Origin: Plicaturopsis crispa FD-325 SS-3
Taxonomy: Eukaryota > Basidiomycota > Agaricomycetes > Amylocorticiales > Amylocorticiaceae
NCBI GenBank assembly: GCA_000827205.1
Contig: KN832566.1
Coordinates: forward strand, 877,650-941,649
Reading direction: 5' to 3'
DNA length: 64,000 nucleotides
Under the pieces are notes generated by a model. It had not been told where the DNA came from. It worked only from the letters and a program-made list of their open reading frames with translations, and did not search any database. Position numbers and translations under genes: made by a program. Below are positions 10,663 to 21,325 of this stretch, piece after piece; the first letter of the stretch is position 1; every line of letters begins with the position of its first letter.

Positions 10663-13600
10663 TTTGTGCGGTTTTTGTTGTCGAGACTTGGAGGACGACG
10701 AGGAGGGGGAACGAGGGGGAAAGTGGAAGAGACGGAGGACGGGGATTGTGCTTTTGCTTGTCCTCGGTGGGACCCAATTCTCGGCATCGTCCCCTAGTCC
10801 GGCGTGCCGAGCAGGCGCTCGTACGAATTCGGGCGAACTTTTACTGCACCCGTTCATCTGCTGCGCATCTGCTTCCATGGCCACGGTTCGTTTCCCCAGT
10901 TTCTCAGCACGATCAGGCCCGTAAACTGACGGGAACGTCTCTTATGAACAGCTTGTGACACCCCCTTGACAGGCCAGATTTTTCCAGGACATTTTGTGGC
11001 GCCTTTCAAGCGTTTCCTACTTGCATTTTACGCTGTACGTGTGTGAATCCCTCTGCCCAGCCCACTACATGCATCTGAACGTGTCTCATATCGTATCGTC
11101 CTAGATGCCCTGTTCCCGCAGTTTCGCCGCGCTATCAGGCTCCAAGAACACGGCTTCTGCACCATATCTTCGCACCGTTCGACATCTCGTACCTGCTTGC
11201 ATCCGTCAGCGTTCTTGCCTTCGGTCTGCTGACCGTCGATCATGCTTTCAATAACGGATTTTGCAAAACGCTGTCCCTGTCCTCTTGCCCACCGCGAGTT
11301 CCGTGCCATCGCTCAGCGGCGATCTCCCACTCATCATCGCCGTACCGTGTCCCAATCATGGCGCTTCTCTGGCAGTCATTCCTCGTGTACGCTGAGTCGA
11401 GATTCCTTTCCTTGTCCGGCCGGCTTGCATGATGCAGACTGCTTCCCAAATGCAGCTACAACATGTGTATCTCCCCTCCGAGAGGCTTTCGTAAGCTTCA
11501 ATTCCACACACGCTCCTCGTTTTTCCGACTCGCGGCCCTCCATCAGCCATTTGTTACCCTCGATCATGTTTTCATAGGGCAGTCTTACCCGTCGTCCTGA
11601 TCCGCTCGGTCAGTCTTCGGTTTCCTTCCTCCTTCATGTCTGCGTTCTTACGTGCAAGCATTTTATTTTTGTGCACATTCTCATTGCGATTTTTATTTTT
11701 AACCCGTTTTATTTTTATTCCAGCACTCTAATTTAGGCGCCACCTTCCGGGACCGCGGTGAGCTCGGTTCGGTTGACTTCCTCCTGGTTCGCCTGCTGCC
11801 GTCTCCGGTGCCGCTACACTTTGTTTCGAAGATCTTTCAGCCCCCATCGCTGACAAACGATGGCTCTCATGGATGAACGTTCTTCGGTGTCAAAAGAATC
11901 CCGCGCCTCGCTGGCAATTCTTCAGGTTGACATCTTACTCAAACTGGAAACGAGTACGTTCAACCTACTGGCAGGACCTCCTCTCAATGGCGGTCGTCCT
12001 ATGTCACACTGTTGGTTCTTTGAATTTCGCAGGTACGTGCACAGGCCCTATGTCGAAACATAGTTCCGAGCTGATCGGTGGAGCCTATCGCGTCGCAGAT
12101 GCAGCGGGTTTTCGCTGTGCTTCCCTCGGGAACATGCCGTTTCATGCCGTTTAAATACCAACAATCTTCTTGACAGTCGCGATCCTCGCTGAGTATTCGC
12201 AGCGCATTTGGCATTCCCCAAGTACTCTTCGCAGAACCATCTGGTTCCCTATAAAATTTCTTGGGCAGCGTTTGCGACATATCTCCGGACTTTGAGCTGA
12301 CCGGTCAACGCCGACGACAATGCTCTGGGTACAGCCTTTCAAGGATCCTACGGTCGTCCTCAATGATGAAGCATTGCTGACTATTCCAACGGCGACTCCT
12401 TGGAATTCTCTGTGGCGTATGCAACAACCCGAGGTATCTCAATCGATCTGATGACCGCTGGCGACTTGACCTCCACGGCCGCGGGAGTCTGGAGCACAAT
12501 GCAGGGCGCGCGCTCGTTGGCGGAACACGTAAATCACCGGGACTGTATTGGGCGACCTGCGCGCGGGATCCGGAGCTCAGATGTATCGGGTGAAAATTGA
12601 ACCACCTGAAATTGAATATTAACCGTCTCACCCGAGCAATAACTAGCTTGCTGTCTGCATCTGGTCTATCAGGGTCCACTCTCGCTCATTTCCCATTCTC
12701 TGGGGGGATCGAGCACGCACGACATAGGAAATTCGACAGACAGACTCATCAGCGTGGCATGTGCTGTATGTCGTGGGCTGGACTATCCGTCTCGCGCGCA
12801 TCTCAACGAGGCAGGTGAGCTTCTCTAGAAGCCTTCGATGCTAGCTTGCACAAGTTCGCTCCTGCTACTACGCTTTAAAACGCATCCTCGAAGGCCAACC
12901 ACGGCTCTATCGGCATCCTTATGTCCTATGCACTCCTGCACGCACCCACGACCTGCTGTTTGCCGCCGAGATCGCTCACTTCGCTAGTCAGCATGTTCCT
13001 CCTGACCTCGCGAGTGCGTACCCAGACTTTCTTCTTGGCACCTGTCACTGCGCAGCCTTCACAGACACTAGTCCTCGGGAGAAAACGGCGGAGCATCCGT
13101 GATGACCAACGCGCTGCACACACTACGCCATGCAATCTGCGCACGACCGTGTGTTTCTAGGTCCCAGTCCCCCCTGGCGAAGCGTATCCCACGGTCAAAC
13201 ACCCTTTTCTCTCCTATTTTCTCACAAGTTACAATTGCATTGCGCCGCTGTGGATACCTCGAGAAGTTGGCGCTCATAAATCCGATCACAATGATTAGCT
13301 CGCGCAAACCTTGCGTCCTTCGTAAGTCATGATTCATACAAAGCTAGTGGTCACCGCTCAGCGATAGACAAGGTATTCTATCTACCATGTAGAATTCGCA
13401 CACGCAGAAATTATCACAGAGCGCAGCTTATGTGCTTATAATTCAAACAAGGCGCTCCGCTACGGGAGCGAGACACGGCGTGTTCTCCTTTGTGAAAAAT
13501 GAGGCACCAATGCAAATGCCTAAGCGGCTAAAGACTATGAATTGGTCATAATGAATCAACGAGTGCGAGTTTTCCGACACAGGCCCGCCACGCTCTCCAT

Positions 13601-15996
13601 GGCACGCATGCGATCTATGTAAGTTCTCCATAATCCGACTTGTACTTGCTCCTGATGTTATTTCGTTAAGGGCCTTTTAACTTCCGTACGCGCCGCGCGA
13701 CCTAACTCAGTCGCCTTTGGTTCTGGGTGCTCATCTGCGAGTAATCGTCATCTATGGCTCGCTCCGGTCCACACAGACCCCCTTTTTCATATGTCCCTTT
13801 CGAGCGCTCGGCGGTCCACTAAACGCATAGTATTCGCTGGCGCATTTCCCTCGCATAGCCTCCTGGCGTCATCACCGTTGCGGATTCCACGGACCTGCCA
13901 TCTTCCTTTCTGGTAAATGCATTCACGCACCCAATCGCCGTCGAGCCTGCTTTCTGACGGTCTCCCACAGTTCAGATCTCTCTCAGAGCTAGGTAATCGA
14001 TAATCGATCGCCTGGCCATGGGTACGGACTTCAGAAATTATGGTTTTCGACCTGGCTAGATGACGGGCCAATGCACAGGCACCGACGCACAGGGCTTCCG
14101 CTCTTTCTGTCCCTATTCTTATCCTCTGTGGCGGGTTCTACTGCGGTGCAGGTACTTGCGCGCCTAGTTCGTTCGCCTACACCTCTGGCAGACGTGCTAC
14201 CGTGTAGCTGTCAGCATCGTTCAAACAGTCCAAGGCCTTGCTGTAGATCTTTGAGTCAACTTATTCATTCTTCGAAGCCATTTGACAGGGAAAGGTGCGA
14301 AATGAATTTGCTCACCTTGATGGCTCGTCGATGACCCACAATGGAGGAAGCAGAAGGAGGCTTGTCGCTCTGTACGGTGTACACAACGCAACTATAAGTC
14401 AGGAGCATGAGCTAACGGCTGGACGAAACGATGGGACGAAAGACTTGCAGTGCAACAAATGGAACAATGGCTACCGACTGGCGACCACCATCTTGACCCG
14501 ATAGTATGAGGTGAGCAGCCCTCCAGTCGCAGGCACGCTTTAGCATGGACCAACGCTCGCTCGGATGAAGGCCCGCTCCCTGACGCTCTTTACATGGGAA
14601 CCTTGTTTGTCCCGACGACGACATGCCCTGGTCCTGACTCCTCATCAGTATCTGACGGCGAGCCATCGACGTCCGTCTGGCAGAGCACCCCACCCGACGA
14701 TGGCGGCACGACTGCCATGGACCTGATTGTCTCTCAGTGGCCGTGACTCCGTACCGTCTGAGGTACACTCGACCTCCACCTATGATACCGACACTGAGCT
14801 GAAGTCCCCGCGAGAACCTGCTCAGCTAGGATGCAGAGAAAGATAGACGCAAATAATTTTGCGGATAACAAGGATCCAGGTGACTGTCAGGTTGAAGACC
14901 GTCCTCGACGTGCGACCGACCCAGATAGCGGAAGGACGGCGTTTATGCCGTGTGTAATCGTGGTCCGGACACTGGCCAAGTACCCGACTCTGCGACGACG
15001 GCGGGGTATCCGATGAGCGCTATCTGATCGGCCAGGGATAGCCTCTGGCTGCATGTCTGTCTGCGGGAAATGTGCCATCGGGCGACACCCCAGGGTCGGA
15101 GGAAAACACCAGGACTTGTGCCGATGATCTGCCTGTCGCTTGTACTAGGAAATGTAATTCAATATCCCTGCTAGATTACGATAAATACCAGGTCGACTAG
15201 AACATCTACGACTTATTAGTAACCTTGAAGCTGCTCGCTGTACAGCATTCGCGATTTAGAGATTTTACACCGTAAGACGCAACGGTGGGTAAATCATCAG
15301 ACCCGGTTTTCATTCCTCTGCACATATTGAGTACCTGGGCAAGGTATGCATCAGCTTTAAGCCGTTGTGATTTTTTCTGCGAAGGAATAAATCTCAGCGT
15401 CGAGATGCCTAATCCAATCGGTAATGGCACCCATCGTGCGATCCATTGTCTAAGCCTTTGAGGAGGGAGCAACCTCGGTATTTGGCTGTCAACCGGGTAA
15501 TAAGAAAGAAAAGGCGCAATGTCGGCACGCTACATACGGCGTACAATGAGACCCTGGCCTATGTGAACAAAAGCCAAGGTGAGATGAATTCTGCATGCAA
15601 GCTCATGAACACGAAAACGAACGCGCCCAAGCGCACCAGTGCCTCTCCAAATTGAATACCTCCGCGTTCATCGACGTTCCGTCCTTGTTCCGTCTCACCG
15701 CATTCGCCGTCCCGTCCCGACCAGATTTCGGGTTCCCGCGACGAGCAGATGGGGGGCATACAACTTCATCCGTACCACTCTTGGGAAGTAGGTTGGGCTC
15801 AGAATGCCGTCACGGGGTCGCTGATGATGCTCCACGACGTCGAAAGACAGCATCCTAGTAAGCAGCCGCGCGCAGGCATTCTGTATAGACAGCGAATGGT
15901 GAGACGGCGCAAAAATCTACCGCCACGCTCAGAAAGCATACCTCGATGCAACGAGAACGATTCCCGCACGGTCCGGGACATAAGATGGATGCCAGG
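10663..15996. other. 5.3-kb stretch without a recognisable gene
   Basis: Neither strand shows a conserved domain or a chain of splice-compatible exons. The plus strand is rich in C/T-rich runs from about 11000 to 11800, with T-rich blocks (attttatttttg) around 11660-11720. I looked for Copia or Gypsy signatures (zinc knuckle, integrase HHCC, reverse transcriptase YxDD) and found none that I trust. The proximal part must include the promoter of the MADS-box gene. Possible contents are a long 5' leader, non-coding RNA, or a fully decayed transposon. Confidence 0.4.
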
Positions 15997-17144
15997 TCAG
16001 AACATGTCCTCCTGACCGGCAACCAAGCCCCCAAAGTAACACGTCAGGGCCTTGAGTTTCGTGCCCATCCACTCTTCCTCGACTTCGACCGCTTCCTCGC
16101 GCTCTGTCTTGTCGCCTTGGTGGTCTGCCCCCTCAACGCGTACCAAATCGGATATCTCCGTCAGGTTTGTATTCCGGGGTAAGAAGTATGCGATGTTCGG
16201 GGTCAATCGCCGCGATAATGCGAAGAGCTCCGCACCGTGGATGGGCTGGATATCTGCGAGGTGGTATTCAGGGTGCGCTTCCACAGGTACCGGGGCCTCT
16301 TGAGCAGCATCCCCGGGTTTTACGGACGTAGCTGCGAGGGCCTCTGCTGGGGAGCCAGAAAGGTAAGATGGACCACCCCACGGTGGACTCAAGAAAACAA
16401 CATCGATCTTCCGTGACTGTTGGTGGGAAGGAAGGGAAAGGTACGACTGGGAAAAACTGAGGTAGTCGGCAAGGATAAACTCGATTCGATCGGCAACACC
16501 GTATATTATTGCGTTATGCCGTGCAAGGGCAAGGCGCACCGGGGACGTGTCGAGAGCTATGACTGTATCATTATGTTAACACCCAAAAGTGCCGAGTTTG
16601 GACAATAATACTGACCTCTTTCGCAGGTTTTGGCGAATGCAATAGCATTTCCTCCGACGCCGCAGAAGGCGTCGAGAATGGTAGTGCACCGACAGCGCTC
16701 GGCAATCTGGTCTGCGACGCGTTCAGGCGTAACACTGTACCATCCTTCTTCATCCAAAAGGCATCCCTGGTCATACATTGAGAAATAGCGTTTCCTCTGG
16801 GAAAAGTCTGGTGACTTCAGAACGGCTGCCCAAAAAAATTGAGATGGGCACGACGTACATTTTTGCAGATTTTCCGGCACTTGTGACGCGTGTGTGTAAT
16901 GTGTAACCAGACCAGAGGCATCGTAGTGCTCCCATTCCTTCGCTAAGAGCGCAATCTTTCGCTTTTTGGCTGGCCGTTCGTTAGTTTCTTCTTGCTCTAC
17001 CGGCCGCGCATTGCCATTGCGCCCAACGAACGGAAAAGACGGCTCAGGAAGTTCAGTTCGTGATTCCAGTGCATTTGTTGGATCTTTGAATGCGTCGAGA
17101 ACAAACCGCGACACCCCAGTGAGTCCGATAGTCCTTTTGCCCAT
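15997..17144 (-). CDS. TGS1: Trimethylguanosine synthase (RNA cap hypermethylase)
   Basis: Converts the m7G cap of snRNAs and snoRNAs to trimethylguanosine, using S-adenosylmethionine, in the nucleus or nucleolus. Exon 1 contains a Lys/Arg-rich segment (PAKKRKIALLAKEW), then YFSMYDQGCLLDEEGWYSVT and the SAM-binding motif LDAFCGVGGNAIAFA. An intron (about 16621-16561) leads to exon 2 with VIALDTSPVRLALARHNA and the catalytic motif VVFLSPPWGGPSYL, followed by the C-terminal part of the methyltransferase fold. All hallmark residues are present. The start chosen is MGKRTIGL at 17144; an in-frame ATG at 17198 would add 18 residues without family support. The protein is compact, as in fungi, without the long N-terminal region of animal TGS1. 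A transposon sits about 75 bp upstream of the start codon. Confidence 0.93.
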
Positions 17145-17219
17145 CGCGGTGAAGTGAAGAGGAGCGAAAACCGGAAACGCCCCTATCCTCCGTGTCAAGT
17201 TGGCGACCGCTCAAGTACA

Positions 17220-17295
17220 AGTGAACGCTATTCACCCAGCACTTTTGCGACGCAGATTACAAATCAATTTCCTTTTTCAGAATGCGCCTATGCGT
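17220..17295 (+). repeat. Left terminal inverted repeat of the MULE
   Basis: 76-bp arm, inverted relative to 21075-21150, with only a few mismatches (for example t for a at the 11th base). Its inner end lies about 220 bp from the 3' end of the transposase gene. Confidence 0.95.
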
Positions 17296-17516
17296 CGCTC
17301 GAGGCTCGACACTCGAGCTCATCGCCGGAGCCGTGATCTTTTCAATTCAATTATACTCGTACTATGTTATGTAGGGATGTGCATAGAAGGAAGACCCGAG
17401 GTGGTATACATTATCATAAATAAGTAATAAACTATGGAAGTACTTGGTTCAAATTTCGGTGGTGGTCGTGCTCGCAGTATCGAGGCCTCCGCATATACAA
17501 GTAGCGTAGTCGGGAC

Positions 17517-20500
17517 TCAGGAATTTGAGTTCCAATGGTAGCCCATGGTATTCCGTACTCGCCGAGCTCCTTCGCGGTCTCCCGGTCGCGCCCAGGTCGT
17601 GTCACGGTGGCGGCCCGTGGATTCGACGTGACGCACGTCTTTCACTAACAGGCTGACGTCGTTCCCGATACCTCGGTCAGCTACGCTCGTGATCCATATG
17701 CGGTTTTGGTATGGGAGCTGCGCGTCGATGATGTCCGCAGCCTGTCTTAGTTCGGTCGCCCGAAGAGACAGTAATTGAATCTTTTCATTAAGCTGCAAAT
17801 TTGAGATATTCAATTCACGGCATTGTCTAGCACAAGTTATGCCACTTACCTCGTCCAGAGCATCCTCTTCTTCGCCGTATTCGTGCGCGAAGGGGCGCGA
17901 GGATCCGGCGCGGGCGGCATCATGCACCAGCGCACCCGCAGTCGAGTCGGTGTCCGAGAGGACCTCGTCTTCATCGTGTAGCGACGTAGAAGAGCGGCTA
18001 CGCTTGCCTAGCGAGGTTTGGATGTCGAAATCCTCCCAGCCGCCGCCGCCTCGCAGGACCGCAGCGTCGCCCAGCCAAACGTGGTCGTCTCCATCCGTGA
18101 TGGAGCCGTCGTTGGGATCCTCGTAGTACACGGGGACCTCTAGGCCGTCGGCCGACGATATAGCGACGAGCTCGGGGTGGCGATAGATGGGCGTGATTCG
18201 GCGACGATAAACTTGTCGCCAAAACCGGATTGAGGGAGATGGGACTGCCTGCACGAGGTGCTTGCAAAGATGGTGTCGGTCGTACTTCTGTCGGCGGCAG
18301 TTGCAAGTCCAGGATGCAACGTTCGTGTCGTAGCTCTTGCCGCTGACTGGCGCGATTGCCAGAGCCCGCCACGATGTCTTGAAGTATTTCTGGTAGGTCG
18401 AAAGAGGTTTTGAGCGCCCGAGCCGATGGGTATCCTCGAGTATCTCGCTCCGGGCAATGCTATCCGGAGTCACAGTGCTGATGAGGACCCATACGAGAAG
18501 ATCCAAGCGAGGCCTAAGAAGGTGGTGGAGGTAGTCGTGCTTGAGTCGCCGCCAGAAGTTTTCGACGTTCATCGTCGTGCGAAGCCGCGAGATGAAGTTC
18601 GCCGTTGAGCGCGCCCAGAGCTTCCACATCTTGCGTGAATACCACGACGTCCACATATACGCCCACACCTCCCTAAGACCCCGCTGGTGACAAAACACGT
18701 ACATCTCCATTACCGCGTTCTTGCGAATCTCCTCGCGCGATTGAGGACCATCTTGCTCGGGAAATAGGGGGTGCTGGCAAAAATGCTTCGTGAAGATATG
18801 GAGCAGGTGTTTGCGATGCGGTGCGGGACAGAATACATATTCAGGATCGTCCACCTTGTGCTCACCATCCTCGAATAACCAGTCCGGGCCATCTTCTTCG
18901 TCTACCGCATCTTCGTCGTCCAAAAACCTATCGACCTGGTCCAGCAGCTCGCCGCCCTCGAGGTCAGCCTCCTCGAGTCCGCCATCCTCCATGTCCGCCG
19001 TTCCGAGATCGTAATCTGGGCCGTCGCTCGCATTCTCGGTACCACCGCGACTTGCCCTATCAATCGTGTCGGTCGTGGCTGCCCCTCCCTCGCCTACTGC
19101 AGTGTCACCTGGTGGTTGCAGCGCGTCGACAGGGGCTGGGTCGCATGCTCTGGGAGCGCGGGGTATACGAATAACAAGCCGCTCCTGGGGAGGTGCAGGC
19201 AGTGTCTGTAGAATGCCGTTAAGGCGAATCGTCAAGCGCGGTATCGCTTTTTGAGCGGTATAGGTGTCGGCTTCGGCTACCGGTTTCTGCGAGTACAGTG
19301 AACAATGAGTCGCATTTCAATTACGGATATTCATGCAGTACTTACCTCAATGTCCGTGGCACGTTGCCCAGTAGGCAAGAAATTCACGTCGATCCAGCCA
19401 AACTCCGCGTGTGCCATCTCCGCATTATAGTAAGCCGGGGCACGCCGCAGAATGGACAGGCGTGTCTTGATCGCTCGCAAACAGTGCCAGAAACACAGCT
19501 GGTGCTTTGCATCGGGATACGCATCGAGGAATGCGTTGATCTCCGACCAATCTTTATCTGTCAAGGTGAATATTGCACGGATCTCCCATTGGTCTCGTAC
19601 AAAACGGAGCAGTTGCGATATGTATCGCTCTTTTCCTCCGGGGCTTCCGCTGTCTGAACGAATGATGATATATGCAAGGGGTACACCCGAGCCATACACT
19701 TCCCCAAGCAGTGCGTAGACCTCGTACCCGGAACCATTAGTATTCCCTGGTAAGTTCGGTAAGCTGCTGTACCATTCACACCGATTTTTCGCGTGCTTAC
19801 AAGCTGAATCCAGCGAAACTTCTCGTACCCGTCCACCCCATTTTCGCAAGACATCGGGTAGTGCAAAAGCAACAGACGTGTAGCCTTCCTCGTCCGTGAT
19901 GGGAATTGTCTGAGCGGCGTACAGATTATCAACGTCCTCGCGTTCGCGTGCCTCGTCTAGCAGGATCTTGGCGGATTTCATTTCATCGGGATCGCGCTTC
20001 CATTCCTGGCTTGTGAGCTCGGACCACATCTGGTAGATGGATTTGCGCGAGAATGATGGTGTCGGATGTTTCTTCAGTATTTCCTTCCACAGCTGGATTC
20101 TCATTCAGTAAAATTCACGGATATATCAGTTGGCTGACACTGCCTACCTGGGTGGGCGTCATCCTCAAGTTCTCTTGTACAAACTGTTCAACATCAGAGG
20201 GTATATCAATGGGCCAATATGGGACATGCGCCTCCTGATGATCAAGCTTGACAAAAACAATGTCCGACACGTCGTCCAGTGTGATATGAAGCCACCCTTT
20301 ACAGTCAAAGACGTGCATTGCTTCCTTATCTCTGCGTTTTCCTGTATCTGGGACCTTTCGCGGGCCTTGCTGACGCTCCGAATTCTGCGCGCAGTGATAC
20401 ATGAAGCGTGCCTTCACACCGGCGGAGCGCTTCTTTCGATGGTCGTACTTCGAATGATAGCTTTAGAATAGAATGATTAAAAAGACGGCGAGAAAATCGG

Positions 20501-20969
20501 ACAAAGGGACATACGTGAAGCGGTAGCGCATCATCTCCCATATCAGTCCAGCCAATGCGTCGGCTCGCTCCTTCATCGTACCGTGTAGCTCGGATATATT
20601 GACATTGACCTCGAGGGACAGAGTGTCCTTCTGGCGGCCGAGCATGGCAAGGAAGTCCCCAAGAACAAATTCGGACAATGCATCTGTGTTTAGCGAAGCG
20701 CTCGTGTCCGAAGCGGTGGTTGCAGACTCATCCTGATTTTCCTCCGACTGCGAAGGATAGACATTGGACTTTTTAGTTTGTATTGCTGCCACCCGCCAAT
20801 TGTCTTTACGGACTTTACACGGGAGGCAGGTGACTGTGCGCTCTCCGTGTGCCCCTGCATTCCCTCTTTTCAGCGGGAAGTCTGTTAATGGTAGGTCCCG
20901 CTTGCAGGCCATGCATTTCCTGACTTGCAAGGGTGCAAGAGAGGGAGCGTCGGCGTCGGGGAGCGCCAT
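17517..20969 (-). CDS. MULE transposase with SWIM zinc finger
   Basis: Cut-and-paste transposase of the Mutator superfamily. The first exon (20969 to about 20515) has a Cys-rich module (CMACKRDLPLTDF ... CLPCK) that may bind zinc, then a Ser/Asp-rich linker. The second exon (about 20465-20150) carries a segment with CDCKGWLHI-like spacing (DCKGWLHITLDDVSD). The third (about 20104-19350, with a small intron near 19770-19805) holds the MULE transposase core: GSGYEVYALLGEVYGSGVPL, LTDKDWSEINAF with a conserved Asp, and HQLCFWHCLRAIK. The long last part (from about 19285) has an acidic insert, a helical segment with MNVENFWRRLKHDYL, and a SWIM finger, WTCNCRRQKYDRHHLCKHL, around 18310-18250. A final intron near 17850-17785 leads to a probable coiled coil (LNEKIQLLSLRATEL). 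No stop or frameshift is seen. TIRs flank it on both sides. Confidence 0.92.
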
Positions 20970-21074
20970 TTACGTGAGAGAAGCTGGGAAGCAGAGGGCG
21001 GGCGTGGCCAAAGATGGGTGAAGATTGATCAAAAACATCGACCGCCGTTGAGCGCGCGCCTCGGAAATCAACGA

Positions 21075-21150
21075 ACGCATAGGAGCATTCTGAAAAAGGA
21101 AATTGATTTGTAATCTGCGTCGCAAAAGTGCTGGGTGAATTGCGTTCACT
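21075..21150 (-). repeat. Right terminal inverted repeat of the MULE
   Basis: 76-bp arm, the inverted counterpart of 17220-17295, ending directly at the right target duplication. It lies about 105 bp upstream of the transposase start codon and so probably contains the transposase promoter. Confidence 0.95.
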
Positions 21151-21325
21151 TCAAGTACAGCCTACCGAGCTTACACTAGTACTCTACAGTAACAGCGCCG
21201 AAACTTTTGCTTTGCCGTCTATATTCTGCTGGAACCAGTCAACGAAAGTACTTGATTCGCTGGGCGGGTCGTTATCAAACATCGATATCGAATTCAGAGA
21301 GGCCCCTTCAAGAGTGGTTTGATCC

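Larger units (their letters stand above)
17211..21159 (-). mobile_element. Complete Mutator-like element with 9-bp TSD
   Basis: The element spans 17220-21150 (3931 bp). The nonamer tcaagtaca lies immediately outside both ends (17211-17219 and 21151-21159), a perfect 9-bp target duplication. Its terminal inverted repeats are 76 bp and nearly identical: left 17220-17295 begins agtgaacgctattcaccc, right 21150-21075 on the minus strand begins agtgaacgcaattcaccc. The single gene inside encodes a MULE transposase whose exons join without stops. A perfect target duplication, near-identical TIRs and an open transposase indicate a recent insertion that could still be active. Confidence 0.95.
17145..21325. 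promoter_or_regulatory. TGS1/LAA1 divergent promoter, split by a transposon
   Basis: TGS1 (minus) starts at 17144 and the LAA1-like gene (plus) at about 21326. Removing the element with one copy of its target duplication brings the starts to about 240 bp apart, a normal size for a shared bidirectional promoter in a compact fungal genome. The insertion leaves about 75 bp next to TGS1 and about 166 bp next to the LAA1-like gene. Confidence 0.6.

Noticed and set aside
10663-15996. Copia or Gypsy retrotransposon
   Set aside because: I searched by eye for zinc knuckle, integrase and reverse transcriptase signatures and for long terminal repeats and found nothing convincing.
17839-19174. Plus-strand frames opposite the MULE transposase
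   Set aside because: Antisense shadows of the transposase exon; Ser/Pro-rich mirror of its acidic codons.
482-21159. Idea that the MITE at 491-1271 is a deletion derivative of the MULE at 17220-21150
   Set aside because: Their terminal sequences differ from the first bases on; only the 9-bp duplication size is shared.
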